Assembly: GCA_021824055.1 (NCBI GenBank)
Contig: JAKALV010000013.1
Span: 1 to 25,303, forward strand
DNA from: Acidobacteriota bacterium
GTDB taxonomy: Bacteria; Acidobacteriota; Vicinamibacteria; Vicinamibacterales; SCN-69-37
Length of the DNA stretch: 25,303 bases
Direction of reading: 5' to 3'
Shown here: piece after piece, positions 1 through 11,831 of the stretch
Position numbering within the stretch: position 1 is the stretch's first letter
How the letters are laid out: each line of letters opens with the position of its first letter
Program-made: the position numbers and the translations under genes
The notes under the pieces: generated by a model
What the model was told of the DNA's origin: nothing
The model's database searches: none
What the model saw: the letters and a program-made list of their open reading frames with translations, nothing else

Positions 1-1224
1 CAACCACACGAGGCGCGCGGCGGTTTTCGGCGACGCCGCCAGCACGCGGCGCCTGGCGTCCTTGTACGACACGCGGCCGGCGGCGTAATCGACGATCAAC
101 TCCGCGAGCCACGGCAGCGCGCGGCCGGCGCGCACCAGGCGATTCACGCGCATCGGGTCGGCAAACAGCAATCGCTGGATCAGGACCGCGTCGCGCAACT
201 CGTCGCCGATCTCGGCGCGCCAGAGCGTGTCGTATGCCCGGCCGGCGCCGCCGCTCGTGCCGGCCGCCAGCACCGCGCGCGCGGCCAAGTCGCCGCTGAC
301 CATCGCGTAGTAGATGCCTTCGGCCGTGAACGCGTTCACGAATCCGCCCGCGTCGCCGGCAAACAGCACGCGCTCCGATCGCGCGTGGTGCGCGCGCGCC
401 AGCGGTCCGCCGACGGGAATCAGAAAGGGCGTGAACTGGCGCCGGTCGGATTGGCCTCGCAGGGCGCCGCTCGCGACAAGATCGGCGATCAGTTGCCGCT
501 GCATCGTGTAGGGCCGCTCGTCAACCTTCTTCTTGTAGTGCGACAACAGGCAGCCGACGCCGACATTCACATGACGCACTTTGGGAAAGATGTACGCGTA
601 GCCATCGAGGCCGCGGTACCCGTACGACACCCACAGCACGTCCGGCCGTTCGGGCCAGAGCGTGTCCACCGGCGTCTCTTCCATCATGTCAATCGCGATC
701 GAGCGCGGGGGCCACGCGGCGTTCACGCCGAGGCGCTTCGCGATCACGCTGTGCACGCCGTCGGCGGCGATCACCGCGCGCGCGCGCCACTGCCGGCCGT
801 CGCGGGCACAAAGCGTCACGCCATCAGCGTCGGCGGCCGCGTGGGTGATCTCGAATCCATCGCACAGCGTGGCGCCCGCGCGTTCGGCCTCGCAAACGAG
901 CGCGTGGTCGAACTCCACGCGCCGAATCAGGACGATGATCGGACCGGGCGACGACATCTCGAGCACCGCGCCATCGGGTCCTTCAAGGTGCAGGCGCGAG
1001 ACCTGATGGACATCGATGTTCCCGATCGCCGCGCCGAGCCACGGAAAGCGGCTGAGCGCGCGAACGCTGATCCCGCCGCCGCAGGGTTTGTTGCGGGGGA
1101 ATGTGGCTTTGTCGATCAGAAGTACGCGCGCCCCGGCCGACGCCAATGCGCGCGCGGCCGTGGCGCCGGCCGGGCCAGCGCCGGCGACGAGGACGTCGAC
1201 GGGGACGGCGTCAGAAGCAACCAC
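1..1224 (-). CDS. FAD-dependent oxidoreductase, geranylgeranyl reductase family (partial, C-terminus off window)
   Basis: Reading the minus strand from a GTG at 1224 gives 408 codons open to the window edge. An N-terminal Rossmann motif (VLVAGAGPAGATAA, residues 11-24) binds the ADP part of FAD. It is followed by the acidic end of the second strand (LLID, 35-38) and PCGGG (47-51), a signature of the geranylgeranyl reductase/CHP group. The second FAD motif, LFAGDAGGFVNAFTAEG (287-303), is intact. Family members reduce isoprenoid double bonds in archaeal lipids, chlorophyll or menaquinone side chains, or act as halogenase-like monooxygenases, so the substrate cannot be named. The in-frame TAG at 1228-1230 fixes the upstream limit, and GTG 1224 is the only start ahead of the FAD motif. 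No Shine-Dalgarno is visible because the upstream DNA is a repeat element. It may be cotranscribed with natAB. Confidence 0.85.
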   Translation of the reverse strand, partial: MVASDAVPVDVLVAGAGPAGATAARALASAGARVLLIDKATFPRNKPCGGGISVRALSRFPWLGAAIGNIDVHQVSRLHLEGPDGAVLEMSSPGPIIVLIRRVEFDHALVCEAERAGATLCDGFEITHAAADADGVTLCARDGRQWRARAVIAADGVHSVIAKRLGVNAAWPPRSIAIDMMEETPVDTLWPERPDVLWVSYGYRGLDGYAYIFPKVRHVNVGVGCLLSHYKKKVDERPYTMQRQLIADLVASGALRGQSDRRQFTPFLIPVGGPLARAHHARSERVLFAGDAGGFVNAFTAEGIYYAMVSGDLAARAVLAAGTSGGAGRAYDTLWRAEIGDELRDAVLIQRLLFADPMRVNRLVRAGRALPWLAELIVDYAAGRVSYKDARRRVLAASPKTAARLVWL

Positions 1225-1227
1225 GAA

Positions 1228-1424
1228 CTAGTCGTCCAAGGTCCAAGGTCCAACGTCCAAGGTCACTTGCTGTCCAAGGTCCTTCGGGCCCAAGGTGCGA
1301 GGTCCAGTTCGGCGCCTTGCGCACCGTGGACCTCTGACGGACCTGGGACCCCGGACCAATCGGACCTCGGACAACAAGTGACCTTGGACCTTGGACGTTG
1401 GACCTTGAACCTTGGAAGTGGTCT
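1228..1424. repeat. Heptamer-rich imperfect inverted-repeat element
   Basis: The whole gap between natB and the oxidoreductase is repeat DNA. The left side has GTCCAAG heptamers at 1234, 1241, 1255 and 1272, with a GTCCAAC variant at 1248. The right side has the complementary CTTGGAC units at 1383 and 1390, a GTTGGAC variant at 1397, and degenerate copies to 1417. The arms 1255-1282 and 1362-1389 are reverse complements at 26 of 28 positions. An inner pair, GAGGTCCA (1299-1306) and TGGACCTC (1328-1335), nests inside them. Any natB read-through transcript would fold into a long hairpin. The element starts 1 bp beyond the natB stop codon (1425-1427) and ends at the in-frame stop codon just upstream of the next gene's start. 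Confidence 0.9.
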
Positions 1425-2723
1425 CTACGACGCTTTGATCCACCGAATCATCTCCGCGAACGTCGCGCCCTTGCCCTGCATCAGCAGGCCCACGCGGAAG
1501 ATCCGGCTGGCCGCCCAGACGAAACCCACCGTGGTCAAGAGCGTGATGGCCAGCGCCAGCGCCGGCTGCCAGAGCGGCGGCGTCGGCTGCATCGCCATGC
1601 GGAGCATCATGATGAACGGCGCCGACGTGGGAAAGAACGACAGGCCCAGCGCCAGGTTCGACTCCGGCGCGCGCAGCACGGCGAACGAGCCGATGTAGCC
1701 GACCATCAGCAGCAGCATCACGGGCTGCATCATGCTCTGCGCGTCCTTGATGTCCGAGCACGCCGAGCCGATGGCGAGGAACATCGATCCGAACATCAGC
1801 ACGCAACAGATGAGAAAGATCACGAACCAGCCCATCAGGGCCGGCTGCACCAGCTCCGTGCGGCCGGCATAGATCGCGTAGTAACCGGCGCCGAGGAAGT
1901 ACACGAGCGCCAGCAGCACGGCCACGCCGGTCACGCCAAACAGCTTGCCCAGCAACAACTCGAACGGCGACACGGAGGCCACGAGCACTTCGCTGATGCG
2001 GCTCATCTTCTCTTCGATGATCGCGTTCAGCAGCTGCGGCGCGGTGGAGGTCACCGACAGAAACATGATGAACAGCACCGCAAACGGCGCGACGAACGCG
2101 GCGATCTGGTCCACCTTCTTAGCCTGTTCGACGGTACCGTCGGTCTTCTTGGCCAGCAGGCCCATCATCGCGATATCCGCGTGCGTGCTGAGCTTCTTCA
2201 CCAGCGCCTGATCCACGCCCGCCTGGCCGAAACGGCTCTTGGTGATCTGCTCGTTCAGTATCTGCTCGAGCCAGTTCGGCAGGCGGTCGTACGACGGCGT
2301 CTCGGTGTAGTACTGGATCGCCGGCGGCGTCTCGACATTCGGATCCACGACAGAGGCGGGAATTTCGACGAAGGCAAAGAGCGCCTTCTTCTTGATCTGG
2401 TCCGACAGCTCCAGACGGTACGCTTCGTCGGGCGTGGCGCTCGGCGCGGCTTCCGGAATGAAGTTGGGCCCGGTGCGCACGGCACCGGTTCCGTTCTTCT
2501 GGTTGAACGCCGCGGCGGCCGCCGACAGCGGCGCGTACAACACCCCGGTGTGATCGATGACCACGAACTTGTGGTCGTCGCGGTCCGAGTGCTTCTGCGC
2601 GTACACCTGAAACCCGATGGCGCCGGCCATGATGACCGGCATCAACAGCAGGCCGATCAGAAACGCCTTGGTCTTGACGAGCGTCAGGAATTCCGACTGG
2701 GCCACGATAAAGATGCGATTCAT
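1425..2723 (-). CDS. natB: ABC-2 type permease, NatB-like
   Basis: A 432-residue membrane subunit of an ABC exporter. It has the NatB/ABC-2 layout: one N-terminal membrane segment (about residues 22-41, KAFLIGLLLMPVIMAGAIGF), a large extracytoplasmic domain of about 170 residues, then a C-terminal block of about five to six hydrophobic segments beginning near QIAAFVAPFAVLFIMFLSV. NatAB of Bacillus subtilis exports Na+, but relatives export other substrates, so sodium extrusion is only the family default. The ATG at 2721-2723 shares one base with the TGA of the upstream ATPase gene (TGATG), indicating translational coupling. Its stop lies directly against the repeat element. Confidence 0.85.
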   Translation of the reverse strand: MNRIFIVAQSEFLTLVKTKAFLIGLLLMPVIMAGAIGFQVYAQKHSDRDDHKFVVIDHTGVLYAPLSAAAAAFNQKNGTGAVRTGPNFIPEAAPSATPDEAYRLELSDQIKKKALFAFVEIPASVVDPNVETPPAIQYYTETPSYDRLPNWLEQILNEQITKSRFGQAGVDQALVKKLSTHADIAMMGLLAKKTDGTVEQAKKVDQIAAFVAPFAVLFIMFLSVTSTAPQLLNAIIEEKMSRISEVLVASVSPFELLLGKLFGVTGVAVLLALVYFLGAGYYAIYAGRTELVQPALMGWFVIFLICCVLMFGSMFLAIGSACSDIKDAQSMMQPVMLLLMVGYIGSFAVLRAPESNLALGLSFFPTSAPFIMMLRMAMQPTPPLWQPALALAITLLTTVGFVWAASRIFRVGLLMQGKGATFAEMIRWIKAS

Positions 2724-3649
2724 CAGTCTGCTCCGCCCACGGAACGCTTGAGGTCTTCGGCTGTCGGCTGCGCGATGCGCACGAAGATGTCGTGCAGCGA
2801 CGGCTTGGTCAGTTCAAAGTGCTGCACGGCCGTTTTCTGCGACAGCTTCTGCAGGAACGCCTGCGGATCCGACGTCAGGCGCAGGTCCTGGTAGTTCCCG
2901 AAATCATTCACGCTTTCGATCTCGCTGAAATCCGCCAGCGCCGCGCGGCCGCCGCTGACCCTGACGCGCACGGTGTCCTGCCCGTAGGTCGACTGAATCT
3001 CGTCGAGCGTGCCGTCAAGCACCTTCTGCCCCTTGAAGATCATGAAAATGCGGTCGCAGAGCCGTTCGGCCGCGCTCATGTCGTGCGTGGAGAACACGAT
3101 CGTCGTCCCGGCGCGCCGCAGGTCGAGCACGGCGTCCTTGAGCGTGTCCGCGTTCACCGGATCGAGGCCGGTGAACGGCTCGTCCAGAATCAGGAGCCGC
3201 GGCTTCGACACGATCGCGGAGATGAACTGGACCTTCTGGGCCATGCCCTTCGACAACGCTTCGATCTTCTTGTCGGCCCAGGGCCCGAGCTGGAATCGCT
3301 CGATCCAGGTGGTGATCACCGGATCGATGTCCTTGAGCGGCTTACCCTTCAGTTGCCCGTAGTAGCGCAACAGGCGCCGCACCGGCATCCTCTTATATAG
3401 CCCCCGCTCCTCCGGCAGGTACCCCACATCGTCGCGGGCCGACGAGGAGCTCTGACGGCCAAACACCGACACCTCGCCGGCATCGGGCAGCAGGATGTTC
3501 ATGATCATGCGGATCGTCGTGGTCTTGCCCGACCCGTTCGGACCGATAAAGCCGTAAATGGCCCCCTCCGGCACCGACAGCGACACGTCGTTGACCGCGG
3601 CGTAGGTGCCAAATCGCTTGGTTACGCTAGAAATCTCGATAGCTGCCAT
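2723..3649 (-). CDS. natA: ABC transporter ATP-binding protein, NatA-like
   Basis: A 308-residue ATPase that drives the NatB-like permease encoded immediately downstream. Visible motifs are Walker A GPNGSGKTT (residues 36-44), the signature LSKGMAQK (132-139), Walker B LLILDEPFTGLD (152-163) and the switch His in STHD (H189). The LSKGM form of the signature is normal for this subfamily and not a sign of decay. A C-terminal extension of about 80 residues after the nucleotide-binding domain (DTVRVRVSGG onward) is the DUF4162-type domain often found in NatA proteins. The ATG at 3647-3649 is preceded by a weak AGGCGGG. The gene is divergent from actA, and the two share a 125-bp control region. 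Confidence 0.88.
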   Translation of the reverse strand: MAAIEISSVTKRFGTYAAVNDVSLSVPEGAIYGFIGPNGSGKTTTIRMIMNILLPDAGEVSVFGRQSSSSARDDVGYLPEERGLYKRMPVRRLLRYYGQLKGKPLKDIDPVITTWIERFQLGPWADKKIEALSKGMAQKVQFISAIVSKPRLLILDEPFTGLDPVNADTLKDAVLDLRRAGTTIVFSTHDMSAAERLCDRIFMIFKGQKVLDGTLDEIQSTYGQDTVRVRVSGGRAALADFSEIESVNDFGNYQDLRLTSDPQAFLQKLSQKTAVQHFELTKPSLHDIFVRIAQPTAEDLKRSVGGAD

Positions 3650-3774
3650 TGGCCCGCCTAGATTAGTGCTTGTCTATTGACAGATTGTGAAAAATTTCAC
3701 ACCATATGCGCACAATAAACCAGACCGCTGCACCAGCCCCATGCATATAGGCTATGTGCGCCGAACGGCCAGCT
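3650..3774. promoter_or_regulatory. Divergent natA/actA control region
   Basis: This 125-bp AT-richer gap separates the divergent natAB and ACIII operons and must hold both promoters. It contains a TTGACA (3677-3682) on the plus strand without a convincing -10 at 16-18 bp. A TATAGG (3746-3751) would suit an activator-dependent -10 for actA, with a short leader to the ATG at 3775. The CRP-type palindrome at 3686-3701 lies between them. The boxes are weak matches and the assignment is inference. Confidence 0.5.
3686..3701. promoter_or_regulatory. CRP/FNR-superfamily operator, TGTGA-N6-TCACA
   Basis: TGTGAAAAATTTCACA contains both consensus CRP half-sites with the standard 6-base spacer. As a palindrome it has 7-bp arms (TGTGAAA/TTTCACA) around AA. 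The centre is 81.5 bp before the actA ATG and 44.5 bp before the natA ATG. If the actA transcript began near 3755, the site would sit at about -61.5, the class I CRP position. Which family member binds (Crp, FNR-like or other) cannot be read from the site alone. Confidence 0.7.
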
Positions 3775-4434
3775 ATGAGCCAGATCTTTCCGAAGAGTGC
3801 GAATGCCACTGCCCGAATGACCATTGCGGGCGCCTTGACCCTCGTCCTGTTCATGGGCTGGGTCGTGTTCACCTTAATGCGTTCTTCCTGGGCAACCAAG
3901 CAAAACGAATTTGTGGAGCAGCCGATTCAGTTCAGCCACGCCCACCACGTGGGTGGCATCGGGCTCGACTGCCGCTACTGCCATACGTCCGTGGAGACGT
4001 CCTCGTTCGCAGGGATTCCGCCGACCAAGACCTGCATGAACTGCCATTCGCAGCTCTGGACCAACGCCAAGATCCTCGAACCGGTGCGGGCCTCCTTCAG
4101 AAATGACACTCCTCTGACATGGATTAAGGTAAACGACCTACCAAACTTCGTCTACTTCAACCACTCAATTCACATCAAGCAGGGCGTCGGATGCGCCACC
4201 TGCCACGGTCCGGTCGACAAGATGCCGCTCATGTATCAGGCGCAGTCGCTCCTGATGGAGTGGTGCATCGGTTGCCACCGCGCGCCCGAGAAGTTCATTC
4301 GCCCCAGGGCGGAGGTCTTCAACATGGCCTATCAGGCGCCGGACAACCAGGTGGAGCTCGGCCTTAAGTTGAAGGCTGAGTACAAGATAGCCGACGCCAA
4401 GCACCTGGTCAGCTGCTCGATCTGCCACCGCTGA
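3775..4434 (+). CDS. actA: ACIII subunit ActA, pentahaem cytochrome c
   Basis: A 219-residue membrane-anchored multihaem cytochrome of Alternative Complex III. One hydrophobic segment near the N-terminus (about residues 15-35, IAGALTLVLFMGWVVFTLM) anchors it, with the haem domain outside the cytoplasmic membrane. Five CxxCH motifs are visible: CRYCH (66-70), CMNCH (87-91), CATCH (140-144), CIGCH (164-168) and CSICH (214-218), matching the five haems known for ActA. It carries electrons from the ActB iron-sulfur clusters towards ActE or the oxidase. I chose ATG 3775 because MSQIFPKSAN is the usual ActA beginning. An in-frame ATG at 3754 would add seven residues without a better ribosome site. 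It is the first gene of the respiratory operon. Confidence 0.95.
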   Translation: MSQIFPKSANATARMTIAGALTLVLFMGWVVFTLMRSSWATKQNEFVEQPIQFSHAHHVGGIGLDCRYCHTSVETSSFAGIPPTKTCMNCHSQLWTNAKILEPVRASFRNDTPLTWIKVNDLPNFVYFNHSIHIKQGVGCATCHGPVDKMPLMYQAQSLLMEWCIGCHRAPEKFIRPRAEVFNMAYQAPDNQVELGLKLKAEYKIADAKHLVSCSICHR

Positions 4435-4451
4435 GGCCACGAGAAAACACG

Positions 4452-7571
<3,120 letters not shown>

Positions 7572-7576
7572 CCCGT

Positions 7577-8985
<1,409 letters not shown>

Positions 8986-8986
<1 letters not shown>

Positions 8987-9534
8987 TGTCACACGCCGCC
9001 ACGACTCCTGAACGCTACGGGCTGCTGGCCGAGTTCGACTCGCCGCAGACGCTGCTCGACGCGGCCCACGCCGTGCAACGCGCCGGCTACACGAAGACCG
9101 ACGCGTTTTCGCCGATGCCCATCCACGGACTCGCCGAAGCGCTCGGCTTCGAAGAACATCTGATCCCGAAGATCGTGCTCGGAGCCGGCATCCTGGGCCT
9201 GATCGCCGGGTACGGCCTCGAATACTGGACGCAGGTCATCGCGTTTCCCGAAAACATCGGCGGCCGCCCCTACCACGCGTGGGTGGCGTTCATCCCGCCG
9301 GCCTACGAGACCACGATCCTGTTTGCGGCGCTGTCGTGCTTCTTCAGCCTGATCCTGCTCTGCGGCCTGCCCAAGCCGTATCACCCGGTGTTCAACCACC
9401 CGCGCTTCTCCACCGCGAGCGCGGACAAGTTCTTTCTCGTGATTGAAGCCACGGACCCGAAGTTCTCCATGGACGCGACAAAGACATTTCTCGACGGCCT
9501 GGGCGCCAAAGAAACGGTGGCGGTTGATGAGTAA
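8986..9534 (+). CDS. actD: ACIII subunit ActD (DUF3341)
   Basis: A 182-residue membrane subunit of ACIII. The N-terminal cytoplasmic part begins with the characteristic YGLLAEFDSPQTLLDAAHAV (residues 11-30), followed by a GYTKTDAFSPMPIHGL stretch typical of ActD. Two membrane helices follow (about 61-84, IVLGAGILGLIAGYGLEYW; and 105-126, TTILFAALSCFFSLILLCG), with a soluble C-terminal tail. It has no cofactor motif; in known complexes it is structural, next to ActC and ActF. The start overlaps the actC stop by one base. The stop overlaps the actE start (ATGAGTAA, 9527-9534). Confidence 0.93.
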
Positions 9535-10192
9535 CCAACTGCTCGGCGCCAAGCGCCGCTCCAGACTTCTGCCTTTTGCCTTTTGCCTTTTGACTTCCGC
9601 GGCGCTGTCCGCGGGATGCCGCCAGGATATGCACGACGCGCCGCGGTACGATCCCCTGGAGGAGAGCGCTATCTGGCGCAACGGCATGTCCGCACTGCCG
9701 CTCGTGCATGGCACCGTGGCCCGCGGACATCTCAATGACGACTCGGCGCGCGACGAGGGCAAGGTCGACGGCAAGCCGGTCACGACGTTCCCGTTTCCGA
9801 TCACCAGAGCCGATCTCGACCGCGGGCAGGAGCGCTTCAACATCTACTGCGCGCCGTGTCATGACCGGACGGGCTCGGGCAATGGCATGGTGGTCCAGCG
9901 CGGTTACCGCCAGGCCGCTTCGTACCACATCGACCGGCTGCGCGACGCCCCCGTCGGCTACTTCTTCGACGTCATCACCAACGGCTTCGGCGTGATGCCC
10001 GACTACAAGGCGCAGATTCCCGTCGACGACCGGTGGCGGATCATCGCCTACGTGCGCGCCCTGCAGCTGGCGCGCCACGCAACGACGGCCGACGTGCCGG
10101 CGGCCGATCTCGGCAAGCTCGATCCGCCCGCCGCCGCGAACGCGGGCGCAGCGAAGGAAGCCGGCCCGAAGGCCGGCGGAGGACAGGAATGA
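9527..10192 (+). CDS. actE: ACIII subunit ActE, monohaem cytochrome c lipoprotein
   Basis: A 221-residue periplasmic-side cytochrome of ACIII. The N-terminus is a lipoprotein signal: KRRSR, then a hydrophobic core LLPFAFCLLTSAA and a lipobox LSAGC with lipidated Cys31. One haem site, CAPCH, follows RGQERFNIY. The axial Met is probably the one in FGVMPDYK. It should pass electrons from ActA or ActB towards the oxidase. The ATG at 9527 overlaps the actD stop and sits just before the signal sequence. The open frame extends 28 codons further upstream inside actD, but that extension has actD-shadow composition and would bury the signal peptide. The signal core is encoded by a 7-bp tandem repeat. 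The C-terminal 20 residues are Ala/Gly/Lys-rich, probably a flexible tail. Confidence 0.93.
   Translation: MSNQLLGAKRRSRLLPFAFCLLTSAALSAGCRQDMHDAPRYDPLEESAIWRNGMSALPLVHGTVARGHLNDDSARDEGKVDGKPVTTFPFPITRADLDRGQERFNIYCAPCHDRTGSGNGMVVQRGYRQAASYHIDRLRDAPVGYFFDVITNGFGVMPDYKAQIPVDDRWRIIAYVRALQLARHATTADVPAADLGKLDPPAAANAGAAKEAGPKAGGGQE
9565..9597 (+). repeat. GCCTTTT heptamer array in the actE signal-peptide codons
   Basis: Three perfect tandem GCCTTTT units (9571-9591) are flanked by the related ACTTCT (9565-9570) and GACTTCC (9592-9598). The stretch encodes LLPFAFCLLTS of the ActE signal peptide. Its low GC contrasts with the surrounding DNA. Because three units make 21 bp, the present copy number keeps frame, while gain or loss of one unit would not. 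Confidence 0.9.
10178..10182 (+). promoter_or_regulatory. Strong ribosome binding site that fixes the actF start
   Basis: GGAGG lies 6 nt before the ATG at 10189 and decides that start over an open-frame extension reaching back to 10033. That extension is an out-of-frame reading of the actE tail. Confidence 0.8.
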
Positions 10193-11397
10193 GCGGATAT
10201 CTCGACGACGCCACGCTGCAGACGCGGCCGATCGCCGTCATCACCCGGATGAATACCCGCGCGATCACGCTGGGCGCCCTCGGCGCGGCGATCACCGCCT
10301 GGGGATTCTTCATCGAACGCGACACGTTCTTCCAGTCGTACCTCATCGGCTACATGTACTGGATGTACATCACGCTGGGCGCCCTGGGCCTGCTGATGGT
10401 GCAGCACCTCAGCGGCGGCGCGTGGGGCATCGTCTCCCGCCGCGTCTTCGAAGCCGCGGTGCGCACGCTGCCCGTGATGGCTGTTCTCTTCCTGCCGATC
10501 GCGTTCAACCTGACGCACCTCTATGTCTGGGCGCGGCCGGAGGCGCTGACCGACGCGGCGATTCAGACGAAAGCCGCGTACCTCAATCCGGGATTCTTCT
10601 ACGCCCGCGCGATCGGCTATTTCGCGATCTGGATGGGCCTGGGCTTCACGCTGAGCGGATGGGGCGCGAAGCAGGACGCCGCCGCGCCGGTCATCCCCGG
10701 CCCGGAAGACCGCAAGTTCCGCATGGTCTCCGGCCCCGGCCTCGTGCTGTTCATGATCACCATCACGTTCATGAGCGTGGACTGGATGATGTCGCTCGAT
10801 CCGCACTGGACGTCCACGATCTTCGGCGTGCTCTTCGTCGGCGGCGCGGGCCTCTCGGCGCTCGCGTTCACGATCGTGGTGCTGTCGTCGCTCGCCGACA
10901 CGGCCCCGATGGACGGCCTGATGACGCGCGACCGGTTCCACGATCTCGGCAAGCTGATGTACGCGTTCGTGCTGCTGTGGGCCTACTTCAGCGTGTCGCA
11001 GCTGATCATCGTGTGGTCGGGCAACCTGCCGGAGGAAATTCCGTTCTATCTGCGGCGCTTCTCCGGCCCGTGGGGCTGGGTCAGCGTGGCGGTGCTGATC
11101 GGCCACTTCGTGGTGCCGTTCGCGTTCCTGCTGTCGAGCACGATCAAGCGCAATCGCAAGCTGGCCGCGCGCGTGGCGTTGTTCATCCTCGCGATGCGGG
11201 CGGTGGAAATCGCCTGGATGATCGCGCCGGCGGTGCGCCACGGCGAGCACAGCGGACCGAACCTCTACGATTTCGCGGCGGTGCTCGGCGTGGGCCTCGT
11301 GTGGCTGCCGGTCTTCTTCCGCAACCTTTCGGGCCGGGCGGTGGTGCCGGTGCACGACCCGTATCTCAAGGAGGCGCTGGCCAATGACGGACACTAA
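10189..11397 (+). CDS. actF: ACIII subunit ActF, NrfD-like membrane protein
   Basis: A 402-residue polytopic membrane protein with about ten hydrophobic segments, paralogous to ActC and of the same NrfD-like fold. In ACIII it sits beside ActC and is proposed to contribute to a proton pathway rather than to the main quinol site. Recognisable ActF stretches are FLPIAFNLTHLYVWARPE, FMSVDWMMSLDPHWTSTIFG, WAYFSVSQLIIVWSGNLPEEIPFY and the C-terminal WLPVFFRNL. The ATG overlaps the actE stop (ATGA) and has a good ribosome site. The end overlaps the next gene by 14 bp. Confidence 0.93.
   Translation: MSGYLDDATLQTRPIAVITRMNTRAITLGALGAAITAWGFFIERDTFFQSYLIGYMYWMYITLGALGLLMVQHLSGGAWGIVSRRVFEAAVRTLPVMAVLFLPIAFNLTHLYVWARPEALTDAAIQTKAAYLNPGFFYARAIGYFAIWMGLGFTLSGWGAKQDAAAPVIPGPEDRKFRMVSGPGLVLFMITITFMSVDWMMSLDPHWTSTIFGVLFVGGAGLSALAFTIVVLSSLADTAPMDGLMTRDRFHDLGKLMYAFVLLWAYFSVSQLIIVWSGNLPEEIPFYLRRFSGPWGWVSVAVLIGHFVVPFAFLLSSTIKRNRKLAARVALFILAMRAVEIAWMIAPAVRHGEHSGPNLYDFAAVLGVGLVWLPVFFRNLSGRAVVPVHDPYLKEALANDGH
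11368..11374 (+). promoter_or_regulatory. Ribosome binding site for the gene at 11384
   Basis: AAGGAGG, a perfect anti-16S match, lies 9 nt before the ATG at 11384, inside the end of actF. It shows that this small gene is really translated and supports the chosen start. Confidence 0.8.
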
Positions 11398-11830
11398 ATC
11401 TCATCAGGCCGGCGTGGCGCAGACCGAAAGCGACGGCGTCAACTATCGCGGCATCGTCGTCTTTGTGGCGATCCTGGCGATTACGACGATCGCGTGCGAG
11501 CTGATCGTGGTGGGCATGTTCAAGTTGTTCGACGCCCAGTCGAAGGCGTCGGGTGTGGCGCGCGCGCCGCTGTCGGCGCCGGCCGGTACGTTGCCGCCGC
11601 CGCCGAATCTGCTGCTCAATGAGCCGTTGAATCTGTCGCAGTTCCGCGCGCGCGAAGCCAACGAACTCGGCCATTACGGCTGGATCGACAAGAATGCGGG
11701 CGTGGTGCGCCTGCCGATCGACCGCGCCAAGGCGTTGCTGCTCGAGCGCGGCCTGCCCGTGCGCGGCGCGGACGCGTCCGCGGCGGCCGCGAACACGACC
11801 GACGTAAAGAAGACGGAAGTGAGGAAATAA
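11384..11830 (+). CDS. Single-pass membrane protein of unknown function in the ACIII-caa3 operon
   Basis: A 148-residue protein I cannot assign to a named family. It has a short cytoplasmic N-terminus (about 22 residues), one membrane helix (about 23-48, GIVVFVAILAITTIACELIVVGMFKL), a Pro/Ala-rich linker (APLSAPAGTLPPPPN) and a C-terminal domain with a striking motif: FRAREANELGHYGWID, then GVVRLPIDRAKALLLERGLP. There is no Cys or CxxCH outside the single helix Cys, so no redox role is visible. It overlaps actF by 14 bp, has a perfect ribosome site, and precedes the SCO gene by 1 bp, so it is made with both complexes. From its position it could be a small structural subunit of ACIII or an oxidase assembly factor; this is inference. 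Confidence 0.8.
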   Translation: MTDTKSHQAGVAQTESDGVNYRGIVVFVAILAITTIACELIVVGMFKLFDAQSKASGVARAPLSAPAGTLPPPPNLLLNEPLNLSQFRAREANELGHYGWIDKNAGVVRLPIDRAKALLLERGLPVRGADASAAAANTTDVKKTEVRK

Positions 11831-11831
11831 C

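Noticed and set aside
1228..1424. CRISPR array in the heptamer-rich gap
   Set aside because: Units are 7 bp and contiguous, without spacers, and part of the arrangement is inverted. No cas genes are present.
3240..3256. Degenerate ABC signature (LSKGM) in the NatA-like ATPase
   Set aside because: This form is common in NatA-type ATPases. Walker A, Walker B and the switch His are normal.
3677..3682. TTGACA as the -35 box of the actA promoter
   Set aside because: No acceptable -10 hexamer lies 16-18 bp downstream, so it is not listed as a promoter on its own.
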